Shown: positions 1 to 8,937, numbered from the stretch's first letter. The stretch is DNA of 64,000 nucleotides from Curvibacter gracilis ATCC BAA-807 (GCF_000518645.1 NZ_JADZ01000004.1:367926-431925), one strand, 5' to 3'. Translations and numbers: made by a program. Notes: generated by a model from the letters alone, not told the origin.

Positions 1-1
1 G

Positions 2-1102
2 GGCCATGAACTGCTGTGGTCTTCTGCGCGGGCCCGACAGGTCTGGCCAGGGGCCGCGCCGGCGCCCACCCCGCAAGAAGCCCATGGCCGGGTGTGGGTG
101 GAGGGCCTGCCCATGCGGGTGCGCACGGTCTCCGTGCCCAGCCCGGATGGCGGCCCGCGCAGGCTGTGGCTTCAGGTCGGCCTCAGCGAGCGGCTGGTGG
201 TGCTGTTCCATGCCGGCAATGGGGCCCGGTTGGGAGGCCTGATGCTGCTCATGGCGGTGCTCTCGGTGCTGCTGCTCGGGGCGGTGCAGTTCTTTCTGTT
301 CCGGCGTTTGCTGGCTCCCGTGAGCCGGTTGTCCGAAGAGGCGGGCCGCATCCAGCTCAGTCGCCCGGGGCTGCGCCTGGGCACCGAAGGGGTGTTTCGC
401 GAGCTCAAGCCCCTGGTGCTGTCGTTCAACGAGAGCCTGCAGCGGCTGGAGGATGCGTTTGCCCGGCAGCTGAAGTTCCTGGCCGATGCGGCCCACGAGT
501 TGAAGACCCCGCTGGCCTTGCTCAAGGGGCAGATGGAGCTGGGCGACACCGATACCCAGGCCTTGATCCAGGACGTGGACCAGCTCTCCCGCCAGGTGCA
601 GCAATTGCTGGTGCTGGCCGAGGTGACCGAGCCCCGCAGCTACCGCCATGCCGACCTCGACCTGGAGGCCATCGTCTGGGAGGTGTGCCACTTTCTGGCG
701 CCCCTGGCCCAGCGCGCCGGCGTCGGCCTGGTGCCCGACATCGAATCGGTCCCCCAGGGTGTGCAAGGCGATCGCTCGGCGCTGTTCGTGCTGCTCAAGA
801 ACCTGGTGGAGAACGCCATCGGCTTCGCGCCCGAAGGCTCCAACGTCACCTTGCGGCTGCAGGCCCAGGCGGTGGTGGTGCGCGACGTCGGCCCGGGCAT
901 CGCGCCGGCCGACTTTGCGCGCCTGTACGACCGCTTCTGGCGAGCCCCTGGGCGGCGCGACGTGGGGGCCGGCCTGGGGCTGGCGATCTGTCTGGAAGTG
1001 GCCCAGGCCCACGGCTGGTGCCTGAGCGCGCGCAATGCCGAGCCCGGGGCCGAGTTCAGGCTGGGTCTGCAGCCCGCCATCGCGCAGGAGGTTCTGCCAT
1101 GA
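2..1102 (+). CDS. Sensor histidine kinase (QseC-like), 5' end missing
   Basis: Membrane two-component sensor kinase; its reading frame is open to the left edge of the window, so the N-terminus is missing. What is visible is the end of a sensor region, a membrane segment around nt 240-305, a HAMP-like linker, then the dimerisation/phosphoacceptor motif AHELKTP with the His codon at nt 494-496. An N box (NLVENAI, about nt 808-830) and a G box (GAGLGLA, about nt 967) follow. The order and the ADAAHELKTP motif are typical of the QseC/PmrB type. The partner response regulator would be expected upstream, outside the window. The stop codon overlaps the next start by 4 bp (ATGA), so the two are probably co-translated. 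The signal sensed cannot be told from the sequence. Confidence 0.9.
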   Translation, partial: GHELLWSSARARQVWPGAAPAPTPQEAHGRVWVEGLPMRVRTVSVPSPDGGPRRLWLQVGLSERLVVLFHAGNGARLGGLMLLMAVLSVLLLGAVQFFLFRRLLAPVSRLSEEAGRIQLSRPGLRLGTEGVFRELKPLVLSFNESLQRLEDAFARQLKFLADAAHELKTPLALLKGQMELGDTDTQALIQDVDQLSRQVQQLLVLAEVTEPRSYRHADLDLEAIVWEVCHFLAPLAQRAGVGLVPDIESVPQGVQGDRSALFVLLKNLVENAIGFAPEGSNVTLRLQAQAVVVRDVGPGIAPADFARLYDRFWRAPGRRDVGAGLGLAICLEVAQAHGWCLSARNAEPGAEFRLGLQPAIAQEVLP

Positions 1103-1533
1103 TGCGCCGCCTGACGACCTCTGTGCTGCTGGTGGCCTTTGTGGGCATGGCCAGTTCGGGGTTGATGATGCTGGTCGTGGACCAACCCTCTTTCACGATG
1201 CGCCTGCACCCGGTGCACAAAGTGTTCGGCATCCTTCTGGTGGCTGCCGTGGGCGTGCATCTGTTCACCCAGGCCGCCACCCTGCGGCGCCACCTGAAGG
1301 CACCCGTCGCCCGCAGTGTGGCCGGCTTGGTGTTGACGCTGTTGGTGATCTGCTATGCCCTGGCCTGGATGAACCCCGTGGCGCCTGAATCGGCGCAGCA
1401 ACTCGACGACATGGCGCGCCGCATCGAGTCGGGTGAGGCCTGGGTGGCCCCCCAGGCCGTGTCGCCAGCTGCTCAGCCGCCAGGGCTGAGCCCGCAGCCG
1501 AGCTTATGCGATGCCCCCAGCGGTGGGCGCTGA
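1099..1533 (+). CDS. Small membrane protein, DUF4405-like
   Basis: A 144-residue protein with three hydrophobic segments: about residues 7-27, 40-60 and 72-90. The His-rich stretch HPVHKVFG...VGVHLF resembles the haem-b-type helices of DUF4405 and related cytochrome-b-like membrane proteins. The C-terminal 45 residues are polar and rich in Pro/Gln/Ala. The start is set by the 4-bp overlap with the histidine kinase stop. Translational coupling suggests it serves the same signalling unit, perhaps as an auxiliary membrane component. Family assignment is tentative and no catalytic residues can be named. Confidence 0.65.
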   Translation: MMRRLTTSVLLVAFVGMASSGLMMLVVDQPSFTMRLHPVHKVFGILLVAAVGVHLFTQAATLRRHLKAPVARSVAGLVLTLLVICYALAWMNPVAPESAQQLDDMARRIESGEAWVAPQAVSPAAQPPGLSPQPSLCDAPSGGR

Positions 1534-1562
1534 GCTGCGCCTGCCTGACGGCCCGGCGCGCC

Positions 1563-2339
1563 TCAGTCCAGGCCGGCCTTGCCGGGTGCCCAGTAGGCCT
1601 TGCTCAGCAGCCGCTGCCGGGGCACGCCGTGTGCCCGCAGTGTCGGCAGCAGGCTCTGGATGGTGCGTGCCCGCCCGGTCAGAACGTAGCGCGAGGATGC
1701 TTCGGCGCCCGCCAGCACCAGCGCCGACAGGGCGGGCAGATGGGCGTCATCGCTTTGCCGGGCCACCAGTTCGGCCTGCAGGTGCCAGGTCTGCAGCAGG
1801 GCGTGGATGTGCTCGGGCTGATCCACCTCCAGGACGACGCGGGCCGGGCGCCATGCGGCCGCCAGGCTGATGCTGGTCTCATCGCCCACCAGCACGCCGG
1901 TGGCCGAGGGCCAGGCCGACAGGTCCAGCGACCGGCGTGGCCCCATCAAGGCCACGGCCTGCCCCACCCGGGCATGGTGCACCCATTCACTGCCCGGGCC
2001 CAGGGCCAGGGCATGGGCCACAAAGCGGGTCTCACCGGTCTGCGGGTTCCAGTCGATGGGGGTGTAGCTGCGATTCGTCATGCCGGGGCCCACCTTGATC
2101 TGCAGCTTGTCGCCAGGCGCCCAGACCCGCCCGCGCAATGCCGGCCCTTGCACGGTCATCAGGTACAGGCCGGGTGCCAGGGCCTGGTGGCCGGTGATCA
2201 CCGCCGAGAGAAAGAACAGCCGCGTGAGCAGCCGGGGCAGGGGGCTGTCGGTGGCGGCCGCAGGGAGCGAGTCGGCGCGGGGCGCTTCCGGGTGGGTACG
2301 GGGTAGAGCTATCAGGTCTTCGTGCATGGGCTTGTTCAT
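1563..2339 (-). CDS. Siderophore-interacting protein / FAD-binding reductase
   Basis: A 258-residue ViuB-like flavoprotein. The FAD-binding beta-barrel has the characteristic RSYTP motif (about residues 90-94) that contacts the flavin. A SIP domain follows, with the conserved GDETS turn (about residue 152) and ends in the YW...G segment typical of the family. Known members reduce ferric siderophores or other ferric chelates in the cytosol to release iron. No siderophore biosynthesis or receptor gene is next to it, and it is convergent with the preceding kinase/membrane pair. The first 30 residues are low-complexity, and a later start is possible. Confidence 0.8.
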   Translation of the reverse strand: MNKPMHEDLIALPRTHPEAPRADSLPAAATDSPLPRLLTRLFFLSAVITGHQALAPGLYLMTVQGPALRGRVWAPGDKLQIKVGPGMTNRSYTPIDWNPQTGETRFVAHALALGPGSEWVHHARVGQAVALMGPRRSLDLSAWPSATGVLVGDETSISLAAAWRPARVVLEVDQPEHIHALLQTWHLQAELVARQSDDAHLPALSALVLAGAEASSRYVLTGRARTIQSLLPTLRAHGVPRQRLLSKAYWAPGKAGLD

Positions 2340-2426
2340 CTTTGGGCTGAGGGCGTTGAAGATGGGTGGTGGAGCGCCGGCGATGGGGTGGGGCGCGGTG
2401 CCGTTGGGCGCGCAAGTGCTGCAGGC

Positions 2427-3200
2427 TCAACGCGCCTGCCTGATCCTGTCCAGCAAGGCTCGGGCTTCATGGCGGCGGGCGGCGTCGGTCAGTGGCCGGC
2501 CCGGGCCATCCGGTGCGGCCAGCGCCTTTTCCAGGTAGGGCAGGGCCTGGGCCTGCAGGCGCGACTCGACCAGGTACTCGGCGTAGAAGTAGTTCGCGTC
2601 CAGGCCCCGGGGCTGCAGGCTCAGCGCCTTGGTCAACAGGGTGCGTGCCTGGGCCTTGTCGCCAAAACTCAGGGGCCAGCCCGGCACCTTGTAATACAGC
2701 ACGCCCAGGCCAGTGTAGGCCGAGCCCTCCAGTGCCTGGTCGTTGATGTGCAGTGCTTGCTCGAAGCGGCTGCGCGCCTGCTTGAGCAGCGGCAGGGCGC
2801 CCAGGCCGCCCTTTTGCTCGGCCAGCGAACCGAGCACGATGCCCTCCCAGATCAGGGGCTCGGCCCGGCCTTCGTAGGTCTCGCTGACCATGTGAGCCTT
2901 GGTGGCCAGGCCTTCGAACCATTTTTCGCGGTCGCCGGCGGCCTTCTGGTAGCGGATGGTCTCCCACTCGCGCTGCAGCTGGCCCACGGCGGATTGCACA
3001 GGGGGGACGGGCGAGGCCAGGGCCCATGGGCTGAGGCCCGCGGCCAGGAGTGTGAGCAACAGGGTTCTGCGGCGCCGGGGGGCGCTGTGCCGCAGGCTGG
3101 CCTCTTCATGCTGTGCCCGGGCCACGTTGGCGCGCGTGGCAAGGGCGCAGTGGCTCGCTCCGCTGGCCGCCCAGGACGCGGTGGGGTGTCGAACCTTCAT
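2427..3200 (-). CDS. TPR-containing exported protein
   Basis: A 257-residue protein. An N-terminal stretch of about 45 residues is poorly conserved in character (the true start may be further in, near the basic RRRRTLLLTLLAAG segment, a likely signal peptide). Tetratricopeptide-like helix pairs cover about residues 80-250. The signature pattern LY...A.YF.A.A is clear in the segments EALHINDQALEGSAYTGLG and LDANYFYAEYLVES. Proteins of this kind act as periplasmic scaffolds; no partner can be named. It shares its direction with the upstream tannase/DUF3237 genes but is separated from them by about 135 bp. Function unknown. Confidence 0.7.
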   Translation of the reverse strand: MKVRHPTASWAASGASHCALATRANVARAQHEEASLRHSAPRRRRTLLLTLLAAGLSPWALASPVPPVQSAVGQLQREWETIRYQKAAGDREKWFEGLATKAHMVSETYEGRAEPLIWEGIVLGSLAEQKGGLGALPLLKQARSRFEQALHINDQALEGSAYTGLGVLYYKVPGWPLSFGDKAQARTLLTKALSLQPRGLDANYFYAEYLVESRLQAQALPYLEKALAAPDGPGRPLTDAARRHEARALLDRIRQAR

Positions 3201-3336
3201 GGTCTGAACCTCCGTTCATCAGGTCCAGACCCGCTCCTCACAAGGGCATGAGGATGGCAAACGGGTCTGGCGATGACGCATGGTCCGCCGGCTCGACTTA
3301 CTGCACAGTTACCCGGCTCTGCACCGGTGTCAGGGA

Positions 3337-3924
3337 TCAGACCAGGCGGAACACCCGGATCACCACCGCGTCGCGTTGGGGCCGCAGGCTGTCGAGTGTG
3401 CCCACGTGCACGTGGTCGTTCAGCCAGCCGTAGCGGCCCTCGGGGGCCACGATCTCCAGTGTTGAAAACGCGTAGCGGCCGCTGCCGTCCTTGGGCGGGC
3501 GCACCAGCACGCGGTTGCGCACCGAGATGATCACGCCGTCATGCGTCTGCAGCTCGTACACCGCGTCCAGCGCACGGGCGCCGTCGCGGCGTATCAACTG
3601 GCGGTCGGCGCCGCCGGGCAGCACTTTGCCCTTCAGGCCGGGGCCTTCAAAGGTGCCACCCGCGATCGGCACCATGCGGCGCTCGCCCCAGGGTGAGGTG
3701 CCCAGGTCCAGGGTCGGCTCCAGGTCACAGACCGCTTCGTAGACGAACTCGGTGCGTGGCAAGGCCATGGGCACCCGGTCGGTGGTGGCGGTGGCCGGGG
3801 TTTCGGCGGCCCGGCCGGGTCTGACCATCAGCGTTGTGCCGGCCAGCAGGCTGGCCCCGAGCCAACGGCGTCGCGCAAGGGCTTGCATGCCCACCGGGCC
3901 GGTGCCAGAGACATCAGATGTCAT
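3337..3924 (-). CDS. DUF3237 family protein with Tat/Sec-type leader
   Basis: A 195-residue DUF3237 protein. The start at 3924 is chosen because an AGGAGG-like ribosome site sits just upstream; a longer frame begins at 4011 but overlaps the tannase gene. The leader contains ARRRWLGASLLAG, which looks like a Sec or weak Tat signal. The mature part shows DUF3237 features: an F/Y-E-A-x-C-D-L-E-P start, a G-G-x-F-x-G-P-G-L-G-K turn, R-D-G-A and a final GTLDSLRP segment. DUF3237 is a small beta-barrel-like fold of unknown activity, often found beside aromatic-ester or hydrocarbon catabolic genes. The gap from the tannase stop is only 11 bp, so the two form an operon. Confidence 0.8.
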   Translation of the reverse strand: MTSDVSGTGPVGMQALARRRWLGASLLAGTTLMVRPGRAAETPATATTDRVPMALPRTEFVYEAVCDLEPTLDLGTSPWGERRMVPIAGGTFEGPGLKGKVLPGGADRQLIRRDGARALDAVYELQTHDGVIISVRNRVLVRPPKDGSGRYAFSTLEIVAPEGRYGWLNDHVHVGTLDSLRPQRDAVVIRVFRLV

Positions 3925-3935
3925 GACGGGCCTCC

Positions 3936-5750
3936 TCATCGGCAGCTGAAGCTGGCCGCCGATTCCACGCTGCCGGACCCGTTGTAGCGGGCCACCTTCG
4001 GGTAGGGGCACAGCGGGCGGGTGCGGTTCGGCGACCAGCTGGCCGGCACGTCGGCATTGGTCGAGGCGATGGTGCCGCCCACACCCCGTGCGGTGGCCAG
4101 CACGCTGTCGGGGGCCTTGCCGTACTCGACCCAGTTCACGATGGCGTCCACCATGTCGTAGTTGTCGGTGGCAGGCCCGCCCCGCGAGTGGCCCATGCCC
4201 GGCACGATGAACAGGCGGGCCGAGAGTTGGGCCTGATCATTCCAGCCCGACTGGAAGCTGTTGTACCAGTTGATGGTGTCCTGGACCGAGAACACCGGGT
4301 CGGACGAACCCTGCACCAGGATCATCTTGCCGCCGTTGCCCACCATCTTGCTCATCAGCAGATCGGGCGGGGTCATGAAGCTCATGGCCGATTGGGTGTA
4401 GGTGTTGTTGCTGGCAAAGATCTTGGGCGCATCGGTGTCGAAGTTGAAGCCGAGCACGAAGTTCAGGATCGTCGGGTCCACGCCGGTCATGACGCTGGTC
4501 GATGTGGGTGGGGTGGTGAACACAAAGCCCACGGACAAGGGATCGCGCGGGCCGGTGGCGTTGGCCGTCTTCCAGGTGAACCAGCCCGACGATGAAGTGT
4601 TGTAGATGCCGGCATCCCAGAGGAACTGGGTGTACAGCGCCTGCCCGGCCGAGTTCTTCGCCCCGGCATGCATGTTGGCCAGGACCGTCTTCTGGGCCGC
4701 GGTCAGGCAGGTGCCATCGGCCGCACCCGTGCAGGTGGGCACGGCGGTGCTGATGTTGAAGGCCGCCTGGCAGGCCTGGATGTCGTTGACCGATTGATCG
4801 GCCACGCCGTCAAGGCTGTCGCATTTGGCGATGATGGCGTTGGAGACCAGTTTCAGATCCCGGCTCACGCTGAAGCTGGTCGACACATCGGGCAGCCCGG
4901 CCTTGGCGCCGCTGGTGAACTTGCTGGAGATCGTGGCCAACTGGTTGGCACCCCACAGTTGAGCCACCGCCGCCTTGGGCAGGTTGAAGCCCGGCGACCC
5001 GGCGACATAGCCGTCGAACTGGTCGCCAAAGCGCGAGGCGGCCACCATGGCGTGGCGGCCGCCATTGGAGGTCCCCACGATGTACGAGCGATCAGGCTGC
5101 TTGCCGAAATACTGCTTGATCAGGGCCTTGGCCATGGGGGTGAGGCTGCCGACGGCGTTGTAGCCATAGTCCAGGCGGGCCTGGGGGTCGATGCCGAACA
5201 CGCCGCCATTGATGTTGGCATTGACCGAGGTGTCGGGCTGGTGCCCGGCGTCGGTGCTGAGGGTGGCAAAGCCCTTGGTCAGGCCCGTGGCCGCTTGCCC
5301 GCCGCCCAGGATATCGCCGACGGCGGCCACCACCGACCCGTCGAGACCGCCGTTGGGCTGGTAGAAGAAGCGGCCGTTCCATTGGGTGGGCAGGCGCATC
5401 TCGAAGCCGATGCCGTAGGGGCGGCCATCGATGGCGCCGGTGCGGGCATTCAGGGTGCCCACCACATCACAGTACTCGGGGTTGGTGACGGTGACGCCGC
5501 TGCTGCCGGCGGCTTCGGTGGAGCCTGCGGCCACCAGCTTGGCTGAGGTGATGGTCAGGTTGCCGTACGAGAAGGTGGCGGCACTGCAGCTGTTGGCAGG
5601 GGTGGCACCGACGGCCACCCGGGGGCCCGAGTCGCTGCCGCCACAGGCAGACAGCGAAAAAATCAAACCGATCAAGCCGAGTGAACTCAGCCGATAGATG
5701 GCGGTGGGTGGCGCCAACAGGCGGGGCAGGGGGGCGGGTGTCGCGGACAT
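3936..5750 (-). CDS. Tannase/feruloyl esterase family lipoprotein
   Basis: A 604-residue secreted alpha/beta-hydrolase of the tannase family (PF07519), which hydrolyses esters of gallic, ferulic or related aromatic acids. The leader ends in a lipobox (LSAC, Cys36), so it is probably an outer-membrane lipoprotein. The nucleophile is Ser228 in GTSNGG, the acid Asp484 (GSSDP) and the base His521 (GMGHSRGG). Cys310 and Cys327 bracket the calcium loop DSLDGVAD in the way this family links its triad by a disulphide. Length and layout match feruloyl esterases and the family's MHETase branch; substrate cannot be chosen from sequence. It lies 11 bp upstream of the DUF3237 gene in one operon. Confidence 0.9.
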   Translation of the reverse strand: MSATPAPLPRLLAPPTAIYRLSSLGLIGLIFSLSACGGSDSGPRVAVGATPANSCSAATFSYGNLTITSAKLVAAGSTEAAGSSGVTVTNPEYCDVVGTLNARTGAIDGRPYGIGFEMRLPTQWNGRFFYQPNGGLDGSVVAAVGDILGGGQAATGLTKGFATLSTDAGHQPDTSVNANINGGVFGIDPQARLDYGYNAVGSLTPMAKALIKQYFGKQPDRSYIVGTSNGGRHAMVAASRFGDQFDGYVAGSPGFNLPKAAVAQLWGANQLATISSKFTSGAKAGLPDVSTSFSVSRDLKLVSNAIIAKCDSLDGVADQSVNDIQACQAAFNISTAVPTCTGAADGTCLTAAQKTVLANMHAGAKNSAGQALYTQFLWDAGIYNTSSSGWFTWKTANATGPRDPLSVGFVFTTPPTSTSVMTGVDPTILNFVLGFNFDTDAPKIFASNNTYTQSAMSFMTPPDLLMSKMVGNGGKMILVQGSSDPVFSVQDTINWYNSFQSGWNDQAQLSARLFIVPGMGHSRGGPATDNYDMVDAIVNWVEYGKAPDSVLATARGVGGTIASTNADVPASWSPNRTRPLCPYPKVARYNGSGSVESAASFSCR

Positions 5751-6109
5751 GGTGTCTCCAGGGCTTGCTTCGAATCATGTGCCGAAAGACAACGTTAGCA
5801 TTCGGCAGATGATTACAATACTGAAGTAAGTTGGCGAAAGACACCGTATTAACCCTGAGCGTTCTAGCCAGGGCTGGCGAGTTCTGTCACGGGGTTCTTA
5901 TCGCCCTAAGAGCGGCTGCAGCTTGATGTTCAGATGCCGCTCGATGAGATCAACCCGGTGGCTGGTCTTTCAAGGGCGCTCAAATACTTCAATATTTGAA
6001 TTTATTGCTGATGCTGATCTTGCTCTGTCGAGACCATGCCATGGCATCCCAGGTCGGCCTGCGGCAGTTGCCCATCGTGGGCGAGGTCTCGCGCCCTGGT
6101 GTGCACCGG
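5751..6109. promoter_or_regulatory. Intergenic region upstream of the tannase operon, with inverted repeats
   Basis: About 360 bp without a convincing gene, between the tannase start (left) and the acyltransferase stop (right). It holds a 7-bp inverted repeat TGCCGAA/TTCGGCA (5780-5786 and 5801-5807). The word CGAAAGACA occurs twice (about 5783 and 5834). A second perfect inverted repeat, TCAAATA/TATTTGA, lies at 5980-5986 and 5993-5999. The first two lie where the tannase promoter/operator should be. This is a sequence-only inference; no regulator is adjacent. Confidence 0.4.
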
Positions 6110-7246
6110 TCAAAGCAATCGGGCCAGCCAAGGCGCGCGCAGCAGCCATCCTGCGAGCACAAAGCACAGCAGGCATGACAGGCTGCCGGTCACGGCCCAT
6201 TTCAGCAGCGGTGCCGCGCCCACACCCGCGCCGGCCAGGGCCACAGCCACCAGCACGGGCGGGTGGATCACATAGATGGCAAAGGCCCGGCGCGACAGGT
6301 CGGTCTGCCAGCGGCGTGTGGGGCGCCATCCGGGCCCGAAGGCCTGCAGCAGACGCAGCAAGATGCCCCAGGCCACCAGGGGCTCCCAGAAGGCATAGGC
6401 CACCGGCAGGATGGCCGAGCGCAGTTCAGGCCAACGCGCGCCCAGCCCATACAGCAGCGGCAGCACGGGCAGACAGCACAGGGCCAGCCGCCACCAGAAC
6501 CGCAGCTCGGTGCCGGGCAGGCGCTCCAGCCAGGCCGACCGGGCCGCGCGGCAGCCCACCCCGAACAGCAGCGCGTAGCTGGCGAAATAGCCCAGTTGCA
6601 GGCCCCACACATTGACGCCGACGGGCCAGGCCTGGCGCAGCAGCCAGGCTGTGGCACCGGTGGCCAGGGCCGCCAGCAGCAGCGTGCGGCGGCGTGGCCA
6701 GGGGCGGGCATCTGGCTGCCAAGGGCCAGCCGCCGGCCCGGGCAGTCGCCCTCGGCCCCACCACCAGGCCAGCGCCGCGCCGGTCATCAGCAGCAGTGCC
6801 TGGGCAAACCACAGTGGCCCGTTCTCGAAGGTGTTGTGCTGGAGCAGCGTTAGAAAGGTCTCCCCCCAGGGCTTGCCCCGCGCGGTGGCGGCCAGCGCGA
6901 TGGTGGCCGGCCCGATCAGCGTGCCATACACCGGCAGGGGCAGGCCCAGCCGCAGCAGGCGCCCACGCACAAAATCGAACAGGCCCTTGCGGGCCAGGGC
7001 CGGCGGCGTGAAGTAGCCCGCCAGCAGAAAGAACAGGCCCATGAACCAGGCCTGGTTGACGGTGCAGAAGAAGACCAGCAACTGCACGTCCAGGCGCGGG
7101 CTGGTGGCCACCTCGCGGTAATACCAGCCGCCGATGGCGCCATAGGTGATGGCCGCATGGTGCAGCACCACCAGCAGGGTGCAGAGACCGCGCAGCATGT
7201 CCAGCCCCGGTTGCTGCGGGTGGGCCGGGCCAGCTGTGCGCCGCAT
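6110..7246 (-). CDS. Acyltransferase family 3 membrane protein
   Basis: A 378-residue integral membrane acyltransferase (acyltransferase_3/OafA-like). The N-terminal motif LDMLRGLCTLLVVLHH contains the conserved R and H residues of the family. About ten hydrophobic helices follow, ending in FAIYVIHPPVLV, the typical late helix with a His. Such enzymes transfer acyl groups to sugars, glycans or lipids at the inner membrane. The start at 7246 is preferred because it lies 5 bp after the stop of the upstream gene and begins directly before the family domain; a longer open frame to 7618 overlaps that gene and has no family similarity. The acceptor is unknown. Confidence 0.85.
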   Translation of the reverse strand: MRRTAGPAHPQQPGLDMLRGLCTLLVVLHHAAITYGAIGGWYYREVATSPRLDVQLLVFFCTVNQAWFMGLFFLLAGYFTPPALARKGLFDFVRGRLLRLGLPLPVYGTLIGPATIALAATARGKPWGETFLTLLQHNTFENGPLWFAQALLLMTGAALAWWWGRGRLPGPAAGPWQPDARPWPRRRTLLLAALATGATAWLLRQAWPVGVNVWGLQLGYFASYALLFGVGCRAARSAWLERLPGTELRFWWRLALCCLPVLPLLYGLGARWPELRSAILPVAYAFWEPLVAWGILLRLLQAFGPGWRPTRRWQTDLSRRAFAIYVIHPPVLVAVALAGAGVGAAPLLKWAVTGSLSCLLCFVLAGWLLRAPWLARLL

Positions 7247-7251
7247 GGTGT

Positions 7252-8022
7252 TCAGCCTGGGGTGGACCCTGCTGCCAGCAAGGCCTTGGCAGCGTCGATG
7301 CGCAGGGCCAGGGGCACGCTGGGGTCGTCCATCACGGCGCGCAAGAAGGCCTGGGGGCTCAGCCCGGGGCCGGGCCCGGTGGCGGTATGGGGGCCGGTAT
7401 AGGCGTGGGTATTGGGGGCGTTCTGGGGCTCGGCCGGTGCGGGTGCTTTGGGGGCTGGCGCCGGCTGCAGCCGTTCCCAGGCTTGCAGCATGTCGCCGGG
7501 GCGCATGCTGCTCAGCCGCGCCAGCAGGTCGGCCTGGGCGTCGGGGCCAGGCGGCAGGTCGATGGCGGGCTCGTCGCCAAACACGGCAGCCAGGTCGGGC
7601 GCCACAAAGGCCGACCACAGACCGGTGTCAGGTCGCAGCGCCGGCACCTGGGGCACGCCCTGCCCAGGCTGGGGCAGCAGGCGCAGGCGGCGCTCGGGCA
7701 CGCCGGGCAGGTAGCGCTGGCACAAGGCCCGCAAAAAGGCCTGGGCCTGCTCCTGCGGCAGTGGCTGCGTCCACGAGAACCACAGTTGGTAGCCGTCCAG
7801 CCCATTGATGGCAATGGCCGGGGCCGGCAAGCCCAGATCGGCCTGCACGCCCTGCCACACCGCCGACAGCGCCGGCCAATCGGCCGGGCGGGCCAGCTCC
7901 AGCACGGCCGCCCGCAGTTCACCGTCGGGGCCACCCAGCGCCAGCTCGGGCACGTCGCCCTGGGGCGGCGCGGCGCCAGAGGGCAGGTAAAGGCGGCTCA
8001 GCTCGGTTTGCAGTCGGTTCAT
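7252..8022 (-). CDS. Hypothetical protein, possible primase-like fold
   Basis: A 256-residue cytosolic protein without signal or membrane segments. The first 180 residues look like a conserved Burkholderiales hypothetical family. The stretch AIAINGLDGYQLWFSWTQPL, followed by an LWSAFVAPDLAAVFGDEP segment, is reminiscent of archaeo-eukaryotic-primase-like proteins, but I see no full catalytic motif and do not claim that activity. The C-terminal 80 residues are Pro/Ala-rich, then end in a short helical segment. It is 5 bp upstream of the acyltransferase gene, so the two are probably translated from one message. Function unknown. Confidence 0.6.
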   Translation of the reverse strand: MNRLQTELSRLYLPSGAAPPQGDVPELALGGPDGELRAAVLELARPADWPALSAVWQGVQADLGLPAPAIAINGLDGYQLWFSWTQPLPQEQAQAFLRALCQRYLPGVPERRLRLLPQPGQGVPQVPALRPDTGLWSAFVAPDLAAVFGDEPAIDLPPGPDAQADLLARLSSMRPGDMLQAWERLQPAPAPKAPAPAEPQNAPNTHAYTGPHTATGPGPGLSPQAFLRAVMDDPSVPLALRIDAAKALLAAGSTPG

Positions 8023-8072
8023 GGTGGGGTAGGGCAGACAGATGGCCGAACTCTAACCCAGGCCGGGCGCAT

Positions 8073-8897
8073 TCAGCCCATGGTGCGCACCGAGCTGCTG
8101 ACCGCCCGCGCACACTGCAGCAGCGGCGGGGCCAGCTTGCGTTCGGCTTCTTCCAGCGTCCAGCGGCTGGTGGGCGCCACCACATGGATGGCGCCCAGCG
8201 GGCGGCCGCTGGCGCCCAGCACGGGGGCTGCCAGCGTCATGTCGCCCAGAAAGAGTTCTTCGCGGTTGATGGCGTAGCCGCGCTGGCGTGCCTGGCGCAG
8301 GGTGTCCAGGATGTCGGCCACCGCCGTCAGCGTGTGCTGGGTGTGGGCCACCCGGTGCGCGCCTTCGATCAAGGCCTGGGCTTCGGCTTCGGGCAGCGCA
8401 CTCAGGTAGGCCCGGCCCGAGCCGGTGCAGTACATGGGGATGCGGCTGCCGATGGGCATGTGCACCGGCACGAACTGGGCGCTCACGAAGCGGGCCACAT
8501 AGACCATGTCTTCGCCATCGCCTTCGGTCAGGCAAGAGGTTTCGGTGGTGACGTTCGACAGCTCCGACAGAAAGGGGTTGGCGATCTCGATCATCGGATT
8601 GGCCGACAGGTAGTTGAAGCCGATCTCCATCACCCGGGGGGCGAGTTGGTAGCGCCGTGTCTGCGGGTGTTTGCGCAGGTAGCCCAGTTGCTCCAGGGTG
8701 TAGACCATGCGCTGGGCCGAGCTCTTGTTGATGCCCACCGCTTCGCCCACCTCGGCGATCGTCATGGTGCGACGCTGGCCATTGAAAGCCCGCAGCACCC
8801 CCAGACCTTTTTCAAGTGACTGATTGAACAGCAAGCTGTTGCTGGCGGCGGGCGCCTCGTCGGGGCCAGGCGTTTGGGGGTCTTGGATGGGGTTCAT
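8073..8897 (-). CDS. IclR family transcriptional regulator
   Basis: A 274-residue IclR-type regulator. A winged helix-turn-helix spans about residues 30-95 (LGVLRAFNGQ...TIAEVGEAVGINKSSAQRMVYTLEQLGYL). A GAF-like effector domain follows at about 105-270, with GSRIPMYCTGSGRAYLSALP and the GYAINREE motif common to the family. It is divergent from the amino-acid ABC transporter operon across 160 bp that hold a strong inverted repeat, so it is the likely local regulator of that operon and of itself. The effector is probably an amino acid or derivative; this is inferred from context only. Confidence 0.9.
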   Translation of the reverse strand: MNPIQDPQTPGPDEAPAASNSLLFNQSLEKGLGVLRAFNGQRRTMTIAEVGEAVGINKSSAQRMVYTLEQLGYLRKHPQTRRYQLAPRVMEIGFNYLSANPMIEIANPFLSELSNVTTETSCLTEGDGEDMVYVARFVSAQFVPVHMPIGSRIPMYCTGSGRAYLSALPEAEAQALIEGAHRVAHTQHTLTAVADILDTLRQARQRGYAINREELFLGDMTLAAPVLGASGRPLGAIHVVAPTSRWTLEEAERKLAPPLLQCARAVSSSVRTMG

Positions 8898-8913
8898 GGT
8901 ACTTAAAAATCGA

Positions 8914-8937
8914 TATTCGATTCTATAGCGTCGAATA
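8914..8937. promoter_or_regulatory. Putative IclR operator (inverted repeat)
   Basis: A perfect 7-bp inverted repeat TATTCGA...TCGAATA with a 10-bp spacer, 16 bp upstream of the IclR start and about 120 bp upstream of the transporter operon. The position between divergent genes and the AT-rich context fit an autoregulatory IclR site. Binding is inferred, not shown. Confidence 0.5.
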
